Source of the DNA: Ectopseudomonas chengduensis
GTDB lineage: Bacteria; Pseudomonadota; Gammaproteobacteria; Pseudomonadales; Pseudomonadaceae
DNA: 64,000 bases
Assembly: GCF_900102635.1 (NCBI RefSeq)
Contig: NZ_FMZQ01000006.1
Span: 186,001-250,000 of the forward strand
Direction: 5' to 3'
Both the position numbers and the translations under genes were made by a program. Positions 16,352 to 23,909 of this stretch are shown here, one piece after another; the stretch's first letter is position 1; each line of letters starts with the position of its first letter. The notes below the pieces were generated by a model. The model did no database searches and was not told the origin of the DNA. It saw only the letters and a program-made list of their open reading frames with translations.

Positions 16352-17806
16352 TCAGTGTTTCCAGAAACTACGGGTGACCAGCACCAGTACGGTCAGAATT
16401 TCCAGGCGGCCGAGCAGCATGCCAGCACTGAGTAGCCACTTGGCTGAATCCGGCAGGCTGGCGAAGTTGCCGGCCGGGCCGATGATCGGGCCAAGCCCTG
16501 GGCCGACGTTGCACACCGCGGTGGCGGCGCCGGTCAGCGCGGTGACCCAGTCCAGGCCGACCAGAGTCAGGGCCAGGGCCAGCACACCGATGGTGATGGT
16601 GAAGAAGAAGGAGAAGGTGATCAGCGAGCGGACGATCTCTTCATCCAGATTGTGGTTGTTGTACTGCTGTTTGATCACCGCGCGCGGGTGCACCAGCTGC
16701 ATCAGGTTGGCCTTGAGCAGCACGTAGGCGACCTGGAAACGGAAGATCTTCAGGCCGCCCGATGTCGAGCCGGAACAGCCGCCGACGAAGGTCAGGTAGA
16801 AGAACAGCAGTACGGCGAAACTGCCCCAGGTGGTGTAGTCGCCGAGGGCGAAGCCGGTGGTGGTGACCACCGAGGTGACGTTCACCGCGACGATGCGAAA
16901 GGCGTCGAGCCAGGCGTAGTCCGAGTTGATCCACAACCAGGTGCCGAATACCAGCCAGGTCAGCAGCAGAAAGCCGATGAAGCCGCGAACCTGATGGTCC
17001 TTGAACAGCGCCTGGCGATTGCCGCGAACGAAGGCGACATAGAGCATGAATGGCATGCCGCCGAGCAGCATCAGCACGACTGCCGTCCAATGCACGGCCG
17101 GTTCTGGCCAGTGCGCCAGGGACGCATCAGAGGTGGAGAAACCGCCCGTGGAAATCGATGCCATGGAGTGGTTGATGGCGTCGAAAGGGCTCATGCCCGC
17201 GGCCCAGAAGGCCAGAAACCCGAGCAGGGTCAGGGCCAGATAAATCAGCAACAAATACTTGGCGGCCATGTGCGAGCGTGGCATGACCTTTTCGCCCCAG
17301 TCCGAGGATTCGGTCTGGAACAGGCGCATGCCACCCACGCGCAGCAGCGGCAAAATGGCGACGGCCATGCCGATGAAGCCGATACCGCCGAGCCAATGCA
17401 GCATCGAGCGCCAGATCAGAATACCGGGCGACATGTCATCCAGCCCGGTCAGTACGGTGGAGCCCGTAGTGGTAATGCCGGACATGGTTTCGAAGATGGC
17501 GTCGGTATAGCTGATATGGGCGATCAGCATCATGGGCAGCGCGGCAAAGCTGCAAACCACGGTCCAGCTCCCGGTCGTCAGCAGGTACATGTCACGCGGG
17601 CGTAACTGAGCGTTCTGCGGCCGACCGGGAATAACCAGGGCGAACCCGGCGATCAGAGTGATCAGGCTGGACCAGAGAAAGGCATTGAGATCTTCAGGCT
17701 GCTCGAAGATCAGCAGGGTCAGCATCGGGATGGCCATGCTGATCGCCAGAGTAATCAGGAATATGCCGATGATGAAACCGATGATGCGCAGCGTCGGCAA
17801 GGCCAT
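16352..17806 (-). CDS. trkH: TrkH potassium uptake protein, copy 1
   Basis: 484 residues from the ATG at 17806 (MALPTLRIIGFIIG, aligned to the MPLASLRILAF start of copy 2). Filter loops SGITTTGSTVLTGLDD, SISTGGFSTSDAS, TTTGFALGDYTTWGS and VCNVGPGLGPIIGP. Upstream in-frame codons to 17872 are not conserved in the paralogue and are excluded. The two tandem copies probably arose by duplication and could differ in affinity or ion coupling (Trk/Ktr proteins differ by single filter residues). No trkA in the window. Confidence 0.93.
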   Translation of the reverse strand: MALPTLRIIGFIIGIFLITLAISMAIPMLTLLIFEQPEDLNAFLWSSLITLIAGFALVIPGRPQNAQLRPRDMYLLTTGSWTVVCSFAALPMMLIAHISYTDAIFETMSGITTTGSTVLTGLDDMSPGILIWRSMLHWLGGIGFIGMAVAILPLLRVGGMRLFQTESSDWGEKVMPRSHMAAKYLLLIYLALTLLGFLAFWAAGMSPFDAINHSMASISTGGFSTSDASLAHWPEPAVHWTAVVLMLLGGMPFMLYVAFVRGNRQALFKDHQVRGFIGFLLLTWLVFGTWLWINSDYAWLDAFRIVAVNVTSVVTTTGFALGDYTTWGSFAVLLFFYLTFVGGCSGSTSGGLKIFRFQVAYVLLKANLMQLVHPRAVIKQQYNNHNLDEEIVRSLITFSFFFTITIGVLALALTLVGLDWVTALTGAATAVCNVGPGLGPIIGPAGNFASLPDSAKWLLSAGMLLGRLEILTVLVLVTRSFWKH

Positions 17807-17955
17807 GTAGAGGGCTCTGGCGGGTTGGAAAATGCGCCATTCTACCTGCGGACGGGCGGCTGTAAACCGCAACGGTGGGGGGCTTTACAAGCGCATCGCC
17901 GAGCATAGAATAGCCGCCAGTTGCCGACGTCCGTCGGTTTCCGAGTTCTCCTCAA

Positions 17956-18327
17956 ATGTCCGAAGCTAATCCCTGCCTCACGTGCGGCGCCTGCTGCGCG
18001 TTTTTTCGTGTGTCCTTCTTCTGGGGCGAGTGCCAATCCGCGGGCGGTAGCGTTCCGGACGAGCAGGTCATCCAGATCAGCCCCCATTACGTCGCCATGC
18101 GTGGCACGGAGAGCAAACCGGCACGTTGCACGCAACTGTTGGGCGACGTCGGTTGTGGTGTGCGTTGCACCATGTACGAACAGCGCTCGAGTAGCTGTCG
18201 CGAGTTCGAAGCGTCATGGGCGAACGGTGAGCACAACCCGCGTTGCGACGACGCGCGCAGGGCTTACGGTCTGCCGCCGCTCACTCCGCCGGTGCAACCG
18301 GTGATATCGCCTGACCGGGTAGCCTGA
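17956..18327 (+). CDS. YkgJ family cysteine-cluster protein
   Basis: 123 residues beginning MSEANPCLTCGACCAFFRVSF, the CxxCGxCC pattern of the YkgJ zinc- or iron-binding family; further cysteines follow in ARCTQLLGDVGCGVRCTMYEQRSSSCREF. Probably a small metal-cluster protein, role unknown. The start region is divergent from trkH (about 150 bases between the starts). Confidence 0.88.
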   Translation: MSEANPCLTCGACCAFFRVSFFWGECQSAGGSVPDEQVIQISPHYVAMRGTESKPARCTQLLGDVGCGVRCTMYEQRSSSCREFEASWANGEHNPRCDDARRAYGLPPLTPPVQPVISPDRVA

Positions 18328-18399
18328 CGGTACCTCAAGCCGCAGGTGAAGCAGGGCATCGCCTGATGCTTATCTGGCAGGATACCCGAAGCGCCTTTG

Positions 18400-18474
18400 T
18401 GGGAGCCCCGCCCTGGGGCGAAGCTTTTGGCTTTGCGGTGTTCTTACGATTCGCCGCGAGGCGCGGCTCCTACA
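18400..18474. repeat. REP pair (family 1)
   Basis: Arms GTGGGAGCCCCGCCCTGGGGCGAAGCTT and TTCGCCGCGAGGCGCGGCTCCTAC, inverted as a BIME-like pair. The same unit repeats 103 bases on, at 18503. Confidence 0.85.
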
Positions 18475-18502
18475 GGGTAGGCAGGCGCCTGCGGGGTTTG
18501 TG

Positions 18503-18577
18503 TAGGAGCCCCGCCCCGGGGCGAAGATTCTTGCTTTGCGATGTTCTTGCGATTCACCGCGAGGCGCAGCGCCTACA
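18503..18577. repeat. REP pair (family 1), second copy
   Basis: GTAGGAGCCCCGCCCCGGGGCGAAG and TTCACCGCGAGGCGCAGCGCCTAC around a spacer nearly identical to that in the unit at 18400. The whole 18328-18668 gap consists of these two units plus a short AGCTTGCAGCTTGCAGC direct repeat (18608-18630). Confidence 0.85.
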
Positions 18578-18668
18578 GGCTGATGCGCCGTCCCCCGCAT
18601 ACCGCTGAGCTTGCAGCTTGCAGCTTGCAGCATTGAGAATGCGCCATCTTTGTTTTTGGAGGTGGCCG

Positions 18669-19229
18669 ATGGAGGCTCTCGACGCTCTGCTCAACCGTGT
18701 TTCCGTTCCTCGCCTGGTCGAACCAGCCCCGGATGCTGCTCAGCGCGAGATGCTGTTTCGTGCAGCCCTGCGCGCACCGGACCATGGCCAGCTACGTCCG
18801 TGGCGTTTTCTGACGGTAGAGGGGCAGGCGCGTGAGCGTATGGGTGAGCTGTTCGCCGAAGCCCTGCAGGTCGCCGATGCGCATGCTGTGCCGGAAGCGC
18901 TGAACAAGGCGCGTGGCATGCCGCTGCGTGCGCCATTGCTGGTGGTGGTGATCGCCCGGGTTCAGGCTCACCCCAAGGTACCCGCTTCCGAGCAGGTGAT
19001 AGCAGCCGGTTGTGCCGCGCATGGCATGCTGCTGGCCGCCCATGCTCAGGGTATCGGTGCGGTCTGGCGCACCGGCGACATGGCCTATAACGCCCATGTG
19101 GCCAAGGGGCTGGGCCTGGCGGCGGACGAGCAGATCATCGCCTACCTCTACCTTGGTACACCGGAGCGTGAGCTGCGCCGCGCCCCGGAGGTCCGCGTCG
19201 AGGATTTTGTCAGCGCCTGGGAGGGCTGA
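18669..19229 (+). CDS. Nitroreductase family (YdjA-like) protein
   Basis: FMN-dependent NAD(P)H oxidoreductase, 186 residues. FMN-binding residues are in LVEPAPDAAQREMLFRAALRAPDHGQLRPWRF; the other half has GCAAHGMLLAAHAQGIGAVWRTGDMA and the C-terminal LYLGTPE. This is the compact YdjA-type of the family. The ATG at 18669 has TTGGAGGTGG directly upstream; the earlier in-frame ATG at 18618 falls in repeat sequence. Substrate not known. Convergent with the sensor kinase gene, 12 bases apart. Confidence 0.9.
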   Translation: MEALDALLNRVSVPRLVEPAPDAAQREMLFRAALRAPDHGQLRPWRFLTVEGQARERMGELFAEALQVADAHAVPEALNKARGMPLRAPLLVVVIARVQAHPKVPASEQVIAAGCAAHGMLLAAHAQGIGAVWRTGDMAYNAHVAKGLGLAADEQIIAYLYLGTPERELRRAPEVRVEDFVSAWEG

Positions 19230-19241
19230 GCGAAACGCGCT

Positions 19242-20570
19242 TCAGCCTGCCTGCTGCCTGGCCGGCAGGCTGAGCGTGGCGATGAAGCCGCCTTGCGGGT
19301 GGTTGCTCAACAGCAGTTCACCGCCATGACGCTGCGCCGCCCGCCGCGCGATAGCCAAGCCGAGGCCGTGGCCGGAGCCGCTCTGGCCTGGTGCGCGGAA
19401 GAACGGTTTACCCAATTGCTCCAGGTGTTCGCTGGCGACCCCTGGGCCATGGTCGCGCACGCTCAGCGTTACGTTTTGCCCCTGGCTTTGCACGCTGATG
19501 AGGACAGGTTGATCCGCTGGGCTGAAGCGCAAGGCATTGCGTAGCAGATTGTCCAGCGCGCGCTCCAGCATGTCTGGCCAGCCTTCCAGGCGTGCGCGCG
19601 GGTCGAGATCGATCTGCAGCTGTTGTTGCGGGGCGGTCAGGCGCGCGTCTTCCTGCAGGTTGCCGAGCAGGGCGGCCAGATCGACGGGCTGTGCGGCGCC
19701 CGGATCCGCGTCCAGACGGGCCAGGGCAAGAATTTCGCTGATCAGCGCTTCCAGTCGATCACACTCCTGACTCAGGCGGGGCCAGAGCCTTTCTCGCTCC
19801 GCAGCATCGGCGCGCTCCGCCAATGCCAGTGCAATACGCAGGCGCGCCAGGGGCGAGCGCAGTTCGTGGGAAACATCGCGTAGCAACTGGCGCTGGCTGC
19901 CGATCAAGCCTTGCAGGCGCTCGCCCATGCGGTTGAAGTCCTTGGCCAGTAGGCCCAGCTCGTCGCGGCGCGTGGCCAGACGAGCCAGGCTGTTCTGTTG
20001 GTAGGCGGTCTGGCCGAGGTCATGCACGGCGCCGCGCAGGCGATCCAGCGGGCGGGTGATCGACAGCGTCAGCATCAGGCTGAACAGCGTCAGCACCACC
20101 AGGGCAATGGCGATGGCGCTGAGTGGCCAGAACAGGCTGCCGCGGTGCCAGGCTGCCAGTTCCGGGTGTGGAATACGGTAGATGAACAGGTAGCTTTCGC
20201 CGCTTTCCGGGCTGGTGTATTCGGCGGTCAGGCGCCGCCATGGCAGTCGACGGTCGTCGCCGTGACGCGCCTCGAAGGCGGCAGCGCGGGACGGAAAGGT
20301 GCCTTTGACCAGTTGCTGGCCGCTCTCGCCAAGCACCTGGGTGTCGATACGGTACTTGCGCTTGCGCTGTTCGAGAAAATCCTGGGCGGCTGCTGGCCCT
20401 TGCTGTTCATAGCGCTTGACCCATTTGCTATCGAGATCGTCAAGGCCTGGGTGCAGGCTCAGAATCCAGGCGTCCTGATTCAGGGCGCGGCCCAGCAGCA
20501 GCGACAGACCGGCCACCAGGGCGATGCCCAGCCAGAAGGTCGCCAGAATGCGCCAGAACAGTGAACGCAC
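19242..20570 (-). CDS. Cpx-like sensor histidine kinase
   Basis: 442 residues, GTG start at 20570 with GAGGAA upstream. Two membrane helices (about 8-27 and 147-170) flank a periplasmic sensor of about 120 residues; HAMP (171-225), phospho-acceptor H235 in DVSHELRSPLARL, N box DNLLRNALRFS, G boxes DHGPGV and GHGLGLAIA. Follows the spy-like gene by 64 bases in one transcription unit, with the response regulator upstream. From memory PA3206 in the PA3204-PA3206 CpxR/Spy/CpxS set. A GC-rich hairpin (about 20586-20611) in the gap may lower kinase levels. Confidence 0.92.
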   Translation of the reverse strand: MRSLFWRILATFWLGIALVAGLSLLLGRALNQDAWILSLHPGLDDLDSKWVKRYEQQGPAAAQDFLEQRKRKYRIDTQVLGESGQQLVKGTFPSRAAAFEARHGDDRRLPWRRLTAEYTSPESGESYLFIYRIPHPELAAWHRGSLFWPLSAIAIALVVLTLFSLMLTLSITRPLDRLRGAVHDLGQTAYQQNSLARLATRRDELGLLAKDFNRMGERLQGLIGSQRQLLRDVSHELRSPLARLRIALALAERADAAERERLWPRLSQECDRLEALISEILALARLDADPGAAQPVDLAALLGNLQEDARLTAPQQQLQIDLDPRARLEGWPDMLERALDNLLRNALRFSPADQPVLISVQSQGQNVTLSVRDHGPGVASEHLEQLGKPFFRAPGQSGSGHGLGLAIARRAAQRHGGELLLSNHPQGGFIATLSLPARQQAG

Positions 20571-20634
20571 GGTGATTCCTCATGCAAAAGCCGCCGGGCT
20601 CAGGGAGCGCGGCGGCGTGTCTAGGGGGCGTCGA

Positions 20635-21048
20635 TCAGTTGGTCTTGCTGTCCTTCTCGGCCTTCCAGGCCTTGAATTCGGCCATTTCTGCGCGGCGAGC
20701 TTCCATTTTCTTCTGGTGCTCGTCGAAGGCTTTCTGCTGCTCGGGGTTGAGCAGGTCACGCAGGGCCTTGTGCTGGTCGGCGCGAGCCTTGTCCAGCTCC
20801 TTCTTCATGGCCTGCTTTTCGGCTTCCGGCAGTTTGTCCAGGTAGCGCTTGGTGATGTCGCGATGGGTCTTCATCTGCTCGCCCATCAGTTTGCGAAACT
20901 CCTGGCGCTGTTCCTTGCTCAGGTTCAGCTCCTTGAACATGCCGTGGCCGCGGTCGTGGTGGCGAGGGCCACCGTCTTGCATGGGCATGGCGAAGGCCAG
21001 GGTCGGCAGGGTGGCGGCGAGCAGCAGGGCGGTGAGGGTCTTGCGCAT
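20635..21048 (-). CDS. Spy/CpxP-like periplasmic chaperone
   Basis: 137 residues: signal peptide (MRKTLTALLLAATLPTLAFA), then an all-helical, charged domain with two LTxxQ-type motifs (LNLSKEQRQEF and LLNPEQQKAF). Spy and CpxP are envelope-stress chaperones; CpxP also inhibits the kinase. A good AGGAGA lies in front of the ATG. Upstream sits repeat copy C, then a CpxR-box promoter, so this gene and the kinase appear to be induced by their own regulator. Confidence 0.88.
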   Translation of the reverse strand: MRKTLTALLLAATLPTLAFAMPMQDGGPRHHDRGHGMFKELNLSKEQRQEFRKLMGEQMKTHRDITKRYLDKLPEAEKQAMKKELDKARADQHKALRDLLNPEQQKAFDEHQKKMEARRAEMAEFKAWKAEKDSKTN

Positions 21049-21068
21049 GGTGATTCTCCTTGTCTTGA

Positions 21069-21222
21069 GAACCTGTTTTACGATCTAGCGAGCTAGAGTC
21101 ATGCAAGGCGAAAACAGACGAGGAACGGTCGGAGTCGCGGGCGACTGTACTGTTGTACATGAGCATTCCGAGTCTGTTTTCAACGCAGCAGGGCCGACGC
21201 GCAGCAGGTCGTAAACAGGTTC
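21069..21222. repeat. Structured dispersed repeat, copy C (inverted)
   Basis: 154 bases bounded by GAACCTGTTTTACGA and its near-complement TCGTAAACAGGTTC. Reverse complement aligns with copies A and B over the core (AAAACAGRCTC, AATGCTCATKTACAAC, CGCGACTCCGA). Stems: GAAAACAGAC (21110-21119) with GTCTGTTTTC (21172-21181), TGTAC/GTACA and GTCG/CGAC. It ends about 10 bases before the ribosome site of the spy-like gene, so it would be transcribed as most of that leader. Confidence 0.85.
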
Positions 21223-21249
21223 CGAGGCCGGTAAGTACCGGATGGGCTC

Positions 21250-21303
21250 ATTATGCGGCGGTCAAGGTCAAGGGCAGTCAGCTGTGGGTAAAGCTTGGGT
21301 AAA
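21250..21303 (-). promoter_or_regulatory. CpxR-box promoter for spy-like gene and kinase
   Basis: Direct repeat GTAAA, six bases, GTAAA at 21288-21303 (plus-strand reading), matching the CpxR consensus GTAAA-N4-8-GTAAA. On the minus strand a -10-like CATAAT is at 21255-21250, placing the box about 50 bases before the expected start. TTGACC repeats lie between them. The arrangement fits activation of the downstream spy-like gene by the neighbouring response regulator. It is an inference without expression data. Confidence 0.65.
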
Positions 21304-21342
21304 GGCGATGTTGCGGGTTATTTACGCTGCGCCAGGGCGTAC

Positions 21343-22020
21343 TCACTGTGCGTAGTAATAGCCGCGGCTGCGCAGGGCGAGAATGCGTGGGCGGCCGTCC
21401 GGGTGCGGGCCGAGCTTCTTGCGCAGGTTGCTGACGTGCATGTCCAGGCTGCGGTCATACAGGGTCAATTTGCGGCCCAGGGCCAGTTGCGCCAATGCCT
21501 GTTTGTCCACCGGCTCACCTGGTTGGCGCAGCAGGGCTTCCAGCAGGCGGCTTTCGGAAAGTGTCAGGGGAACGTCATGCTCGCCAATGCTGACCACCCC
21601 GCGATTGGGGCTGAAGCTGAGGTCGCCCAGCTCCAGCTGGCTGCTGGCCGGCGCGGGCACGGTGCGGCGCAGCACGGCGCGCAGGCGCGCGGTCAGCTCG
21701 CGAGGGTCACAGGGCTTGGCCAGGTAGTCATCGGCGCCCAACTCAAGGCCGAGGATGCGGTCCAGTGGCTCACCCCGGGCGGAGAGCATCAGCACTGGCA
21801 GGTCCGGATGCTCGCCCCGTAGCTGCTTGAGCAACTCCAGGCCGCTGCCGTCCGGCAGCATCACGTCCAGCACCACAGCCTCGGGGGCTTGTGCGGCAAG
21901 TGCCTGACGGGCGCCAGCGGCTTCGTGGCAGGCCGTGACCTGAAAGCCTTCCTGGGTCAGCCAACGGCTAAGCAGCTCGCAGAGTTCCTGATCATCATCG
22001 ATCAGCAGCAGTCGATTCAT
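21343..22020 (-). CDS. CpxR-like OmpR-family response regulator
   Basis: 225 residues. Receiver domain with acidic pocket DDD (8-10), phospho-acceptor D52 in VVLDVMLPD and the conserved lysine in YLAKPCDP; C-terminal winged helix of the OmpR type (LTLSESRLLEALLRQPGEPV, YDRSLDMHVSNLRKKLG, RGYYYAQ). Transcribed after YciI and a small membrane protein and before the spy-like gene and kinase. From memory the counterpart is PA3204. The GTAAA box just downstream of its gene is the likely target. Confidence 0.93.
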   Translation of the reverse strand: MNRLLLIDDDQELCELLSRWLTQEGFQVTACHEAAGARQALAAQAPEAVVLDVMLPDGSGLELLKQLRGEHPDLPVLMLSARGEPLDRILGLELGADDYLAKPCDPRELTARLRAVLRRTVPAPASSQLELGDLSFSPNRGVVSIGEHDVPLTLSESRLLEALLRQPGEPVDKQALAQLALGRKLTLYDRSLDMHVSNLRKKLGPHPDGRPRILALRSRGYYYAQ

Positions 22021-22023
22021 GGC

Positions 22024-22398
22024 TCAGTTGATCCACTCGCGACGGGTCTTGCGAGAGCCACGTAACAGGACGCCGAATAGCAGCGAGATCAGGCTCAGGG
22101 CGGCGCCGAGGGCGAACCAGGTCTGTTCCTCGCTGAGCAGCCGGGGTTGAGCCTGCGCCTGGCTTTCCTTGAGCTGCAGGCGCAGGCGCTGATTTTCCTG
22201 GCGCAGGCGCTGCAGTTGCACGGCGCTGCTCGCTTCCTGCTCATTGCGCAGTTGCTCACTCTGCGCCAGGCGCTGTTCCAACACCTGGCTGTCGACCGCA
22301 GCTGCAGGGACGGACGGCTGAGCGGGTTGTTCTTCTGCCTGTACCGAAGCACAGGTCAGCATCACGGTGACCAGCAGGGACAGCGGGATCGAGCGCAT
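22024..22398 (-). CDS. Small coiled-coil membrane protein
   Basis: 124 residues: signal peptide (MRSIPLSLLVTVMLTCASVQA), periplasmic coiled coil rich in Q, R and L (about 38-85, RLAQSEQLRNEQEASSAVQL), then one C-terminal helix (FALGAALSLISLLFGVLL) and a basic tail SRKTRREWIN. Start at ATG 22398. Only three bases separate it from the response regulator, so it belongs to the Cpx-like operon. Resembles SH3-domain TIGR04211/YgiM-like tails but lacks the SH3 part. Function unknown. Confidence 0.8.
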   Translation of the reverse strand: MRSIPLSLLVTVMLTCASVQAEEQPAQPSVPAAAVDSQVLEQRLAQSEQLRNEQEASSAVQLQRLRQENQRLRLQLKESQAQAQPRLLSEEQTWFALGAALSLISLLFGVLLRGSRKTRREWIN

Positions 22399-22439
22399 CG
22401 CGATTCCTTGTGTGCGAAAGCAGCGTGGGTGGCATTTCG

Positions 22440-22739
22440 TCAGGGCAGCACTTTCTTGAAGGGTTTGACCAAAACGTTGGCATACACGCCGGCTGTGCGG
22501 TACGGGTCGGCATCGGCCCATTGTTGGGCAGCTTCAAGGGAGTCGAACTCGGCAACCACCAGGCTGCCGCTGAAGCCCGCCGGGCCTGGATCATTGCTGT
22601 CGATGGCCGGGTGCGGGCCGGCTAGCAGCAGGCGACCTTCCTGCTTCAACTGCTCCAGACGAGCGAGGTGAGCAGGGCGGGTGGCCAGACGATTTTCCAG
22701 GGAGTTTTCGACGTCGGTGGCGATGATGGCGTAGAGCAT
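22440..22739 (-). CDS. YciI-like protein
   Basis: 99 residues of the YCII/EthD-like ferredoxin-fold family ([43 protein letters not shown] with the conserved His and Gly-Pro, [16 protein letters not shown]). Biochemical role unclear for most members. Located 41 bases before the small coiled-coil gene on the same strand, probably the first gene of the Cpx-like unit (compare PA3202). Confidence 0.9.
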   Translation of the reverse strand: MLYAIIATDVENSLENRLATRPAHLARLEQLKQEGRLLLAGPHPAIDSNDPGPAGFSGSLVVAEFDSLEAAQQWADADPYRTAGVYANVLVKPFKKVLP

Positions 22740-22803
22740 CTCAATCCTTATTTAGGGTCGAAGCGGGGAGGGATAACGCATTTGCGCCACATGGCGACTG
22801 CCT

Positions 22804-22976
22804 AGCAGGCTGTTGAAAAACTACCTACGTTGCCATTGCTGCGTTAAAAACAGGCTCAAAATGCTCATTTACAACTCGTAAAGTCGAACGCGACTCCGAG
22901 CGTTTTTCGCCTGTTTTTGCGGGGCCGCCATCGGTATTGCACTGGCTGCCTCGCCTACGTTTTTCAACGGCCTGCT
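22804..22976. repeat. Structured dispersed repeat, copy B
   Basis: 173 bases with ends AGCAGGCTGTTGAAAAACT and its near-complement ending CAACGGCCTGCT. AAAAACAGGC (22846-22855) pairs with GCCTGTTTTT (22909-22918); TTTAC/GTAAA and GTCG/CGAC hairpins lie between, followed by GCGGGGCCGCCATCGGTATTGC as in copy A. It fills most of the gap between the divergent YciI and PHP genes, ending 53 bases before the PHP start. Confidence 0.85.
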
Positions 22977-23029
22977 TGCGGCTAATGTGGGGCATAATAA
23001 CAAACATCAATCTCAACGAAAGCGCCGCC

Positions 23030-23896
23030 ATGATTGTCGATCTGCACTGCCACAGCACCGCCTCCGATGGCGCCCTGGCCCCCGCCGTACTGGTGGCCCG
23101 GGCGCATGAGCGAGGTGTGCGGCTGCTGGCACTGACCGATCACGACACCCTGGAAGGGCTGGATGAAGCACGCCGCACAGCGACGGCTCTGGATATGCAG
23201 CTGATCAATGGCATCGAGCTGTCCTGCACCTGGGGTGGAGCGACCATCCACGTGTTGGGCTATGCCTTCGAGCGCGAGGCGCCGGCGCTGTGTGCTGCCA
23301 TCGATGCCTTGCACCATGGGCGCTGGCAGCGTGCGCAAGAGATCGACCGACGCCTCGCGGCTAAGGGTATGCCAGGCGCTCTGGAAGGCGCGCGGGCCGT
23401 TCAGCAGGAACTGGGCGATAGCGGCAATGCGCCGGCCCGGCCACATTTCGCCGAATTTCTCGTGCGCGCCGGCCATGTGCGCGATCGCGCCGAGGCGTTT
23501 CGCAAGTGGCTGGGCTCGGGAAAGTTGGGTGACGTCAAGCAGCACTGGCCTATGCTGGAAGAAACCATCGCCACCCTGCGTTCGGCCAGCGCCTGGATCA
23601 GCCTGGCGCATCCGTGGCAGTACGACTTTACTCGCAGTAAGCGTCGACGTCTGGTGGCCGATTTCGCGGCGGCTGGCGGTCATGCCCTGGAAGTGGTCAA
23701 TGGCATGCAGCCGGCCGAACAAGTCGGTGGCCTGGCGATTCTGGCGCGCGAGTTCGGCTTGATGGCCAGTGTCGGCAGTGATTTCCACGCGCCCGGCGAC
23801 TGGTCCGAGTTGGGCATGTATCGCCCGTTGCCTGATGACCTGACTGCGCTCTGGGAGCGCTTCGAACATGCACAGCCATCCGCTGTCACTTCATGA
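23030..23896 (+). CDS. PHP-domain phosphoesterase, RNase AM-like
   Basis: 288 residues. Polymerase-and-histidinol-phosphatase domain with all metal motifs: DLHCHSTASDG (4-14), LTDHDT, GIELS, a central LAHPWQY and C-terminal GSDFHAP. E. coli YciV/TrpH (RNase AM) of this type hydrolyses 3',5'-bisphosphonucleotides and trims RNA 5' ends. The ATG at 23030 starts the domain; the longer frame back to 22937 runs into repeat B. It overlaps nothing but is 13 bases from the next gene, the YciO-like protein, the same pairing as in enterobacteria. Confidence 0.9.
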   Translation: MIVDLHCHSTASDGALAPAVLVARAHERGVRLLALTDHDTLEGLDEARRTATALDMQLINGIELSCTWGGATIHVLGYAFEREAPALCAAIDALHHGRWQRAQEIDRRLAAKGMPGALEGARAVQQELGDSGNAPARPHFAEFLVRAGHVRDRAEAFRKWLGSGKLGDVKQHWPMLEETIATLRSASAWISLAHPWQYDFTRSKRRRLVADFAAAGGHALEVVNGMQPAEQVGGLAILAREFGLMASVGSDFHAPGDWSELGMYRPLPDDLTALWERFEHAQPSAVTS

Positions 23897-23909
23897 GCTG
23901 GGAGCAAGT

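Noticed and set aside
22937..23029. N-terminal extension of the PHP protein
   Set aside because: It is coded by repeat B; the PHP domain begins at the ATG at 23030.
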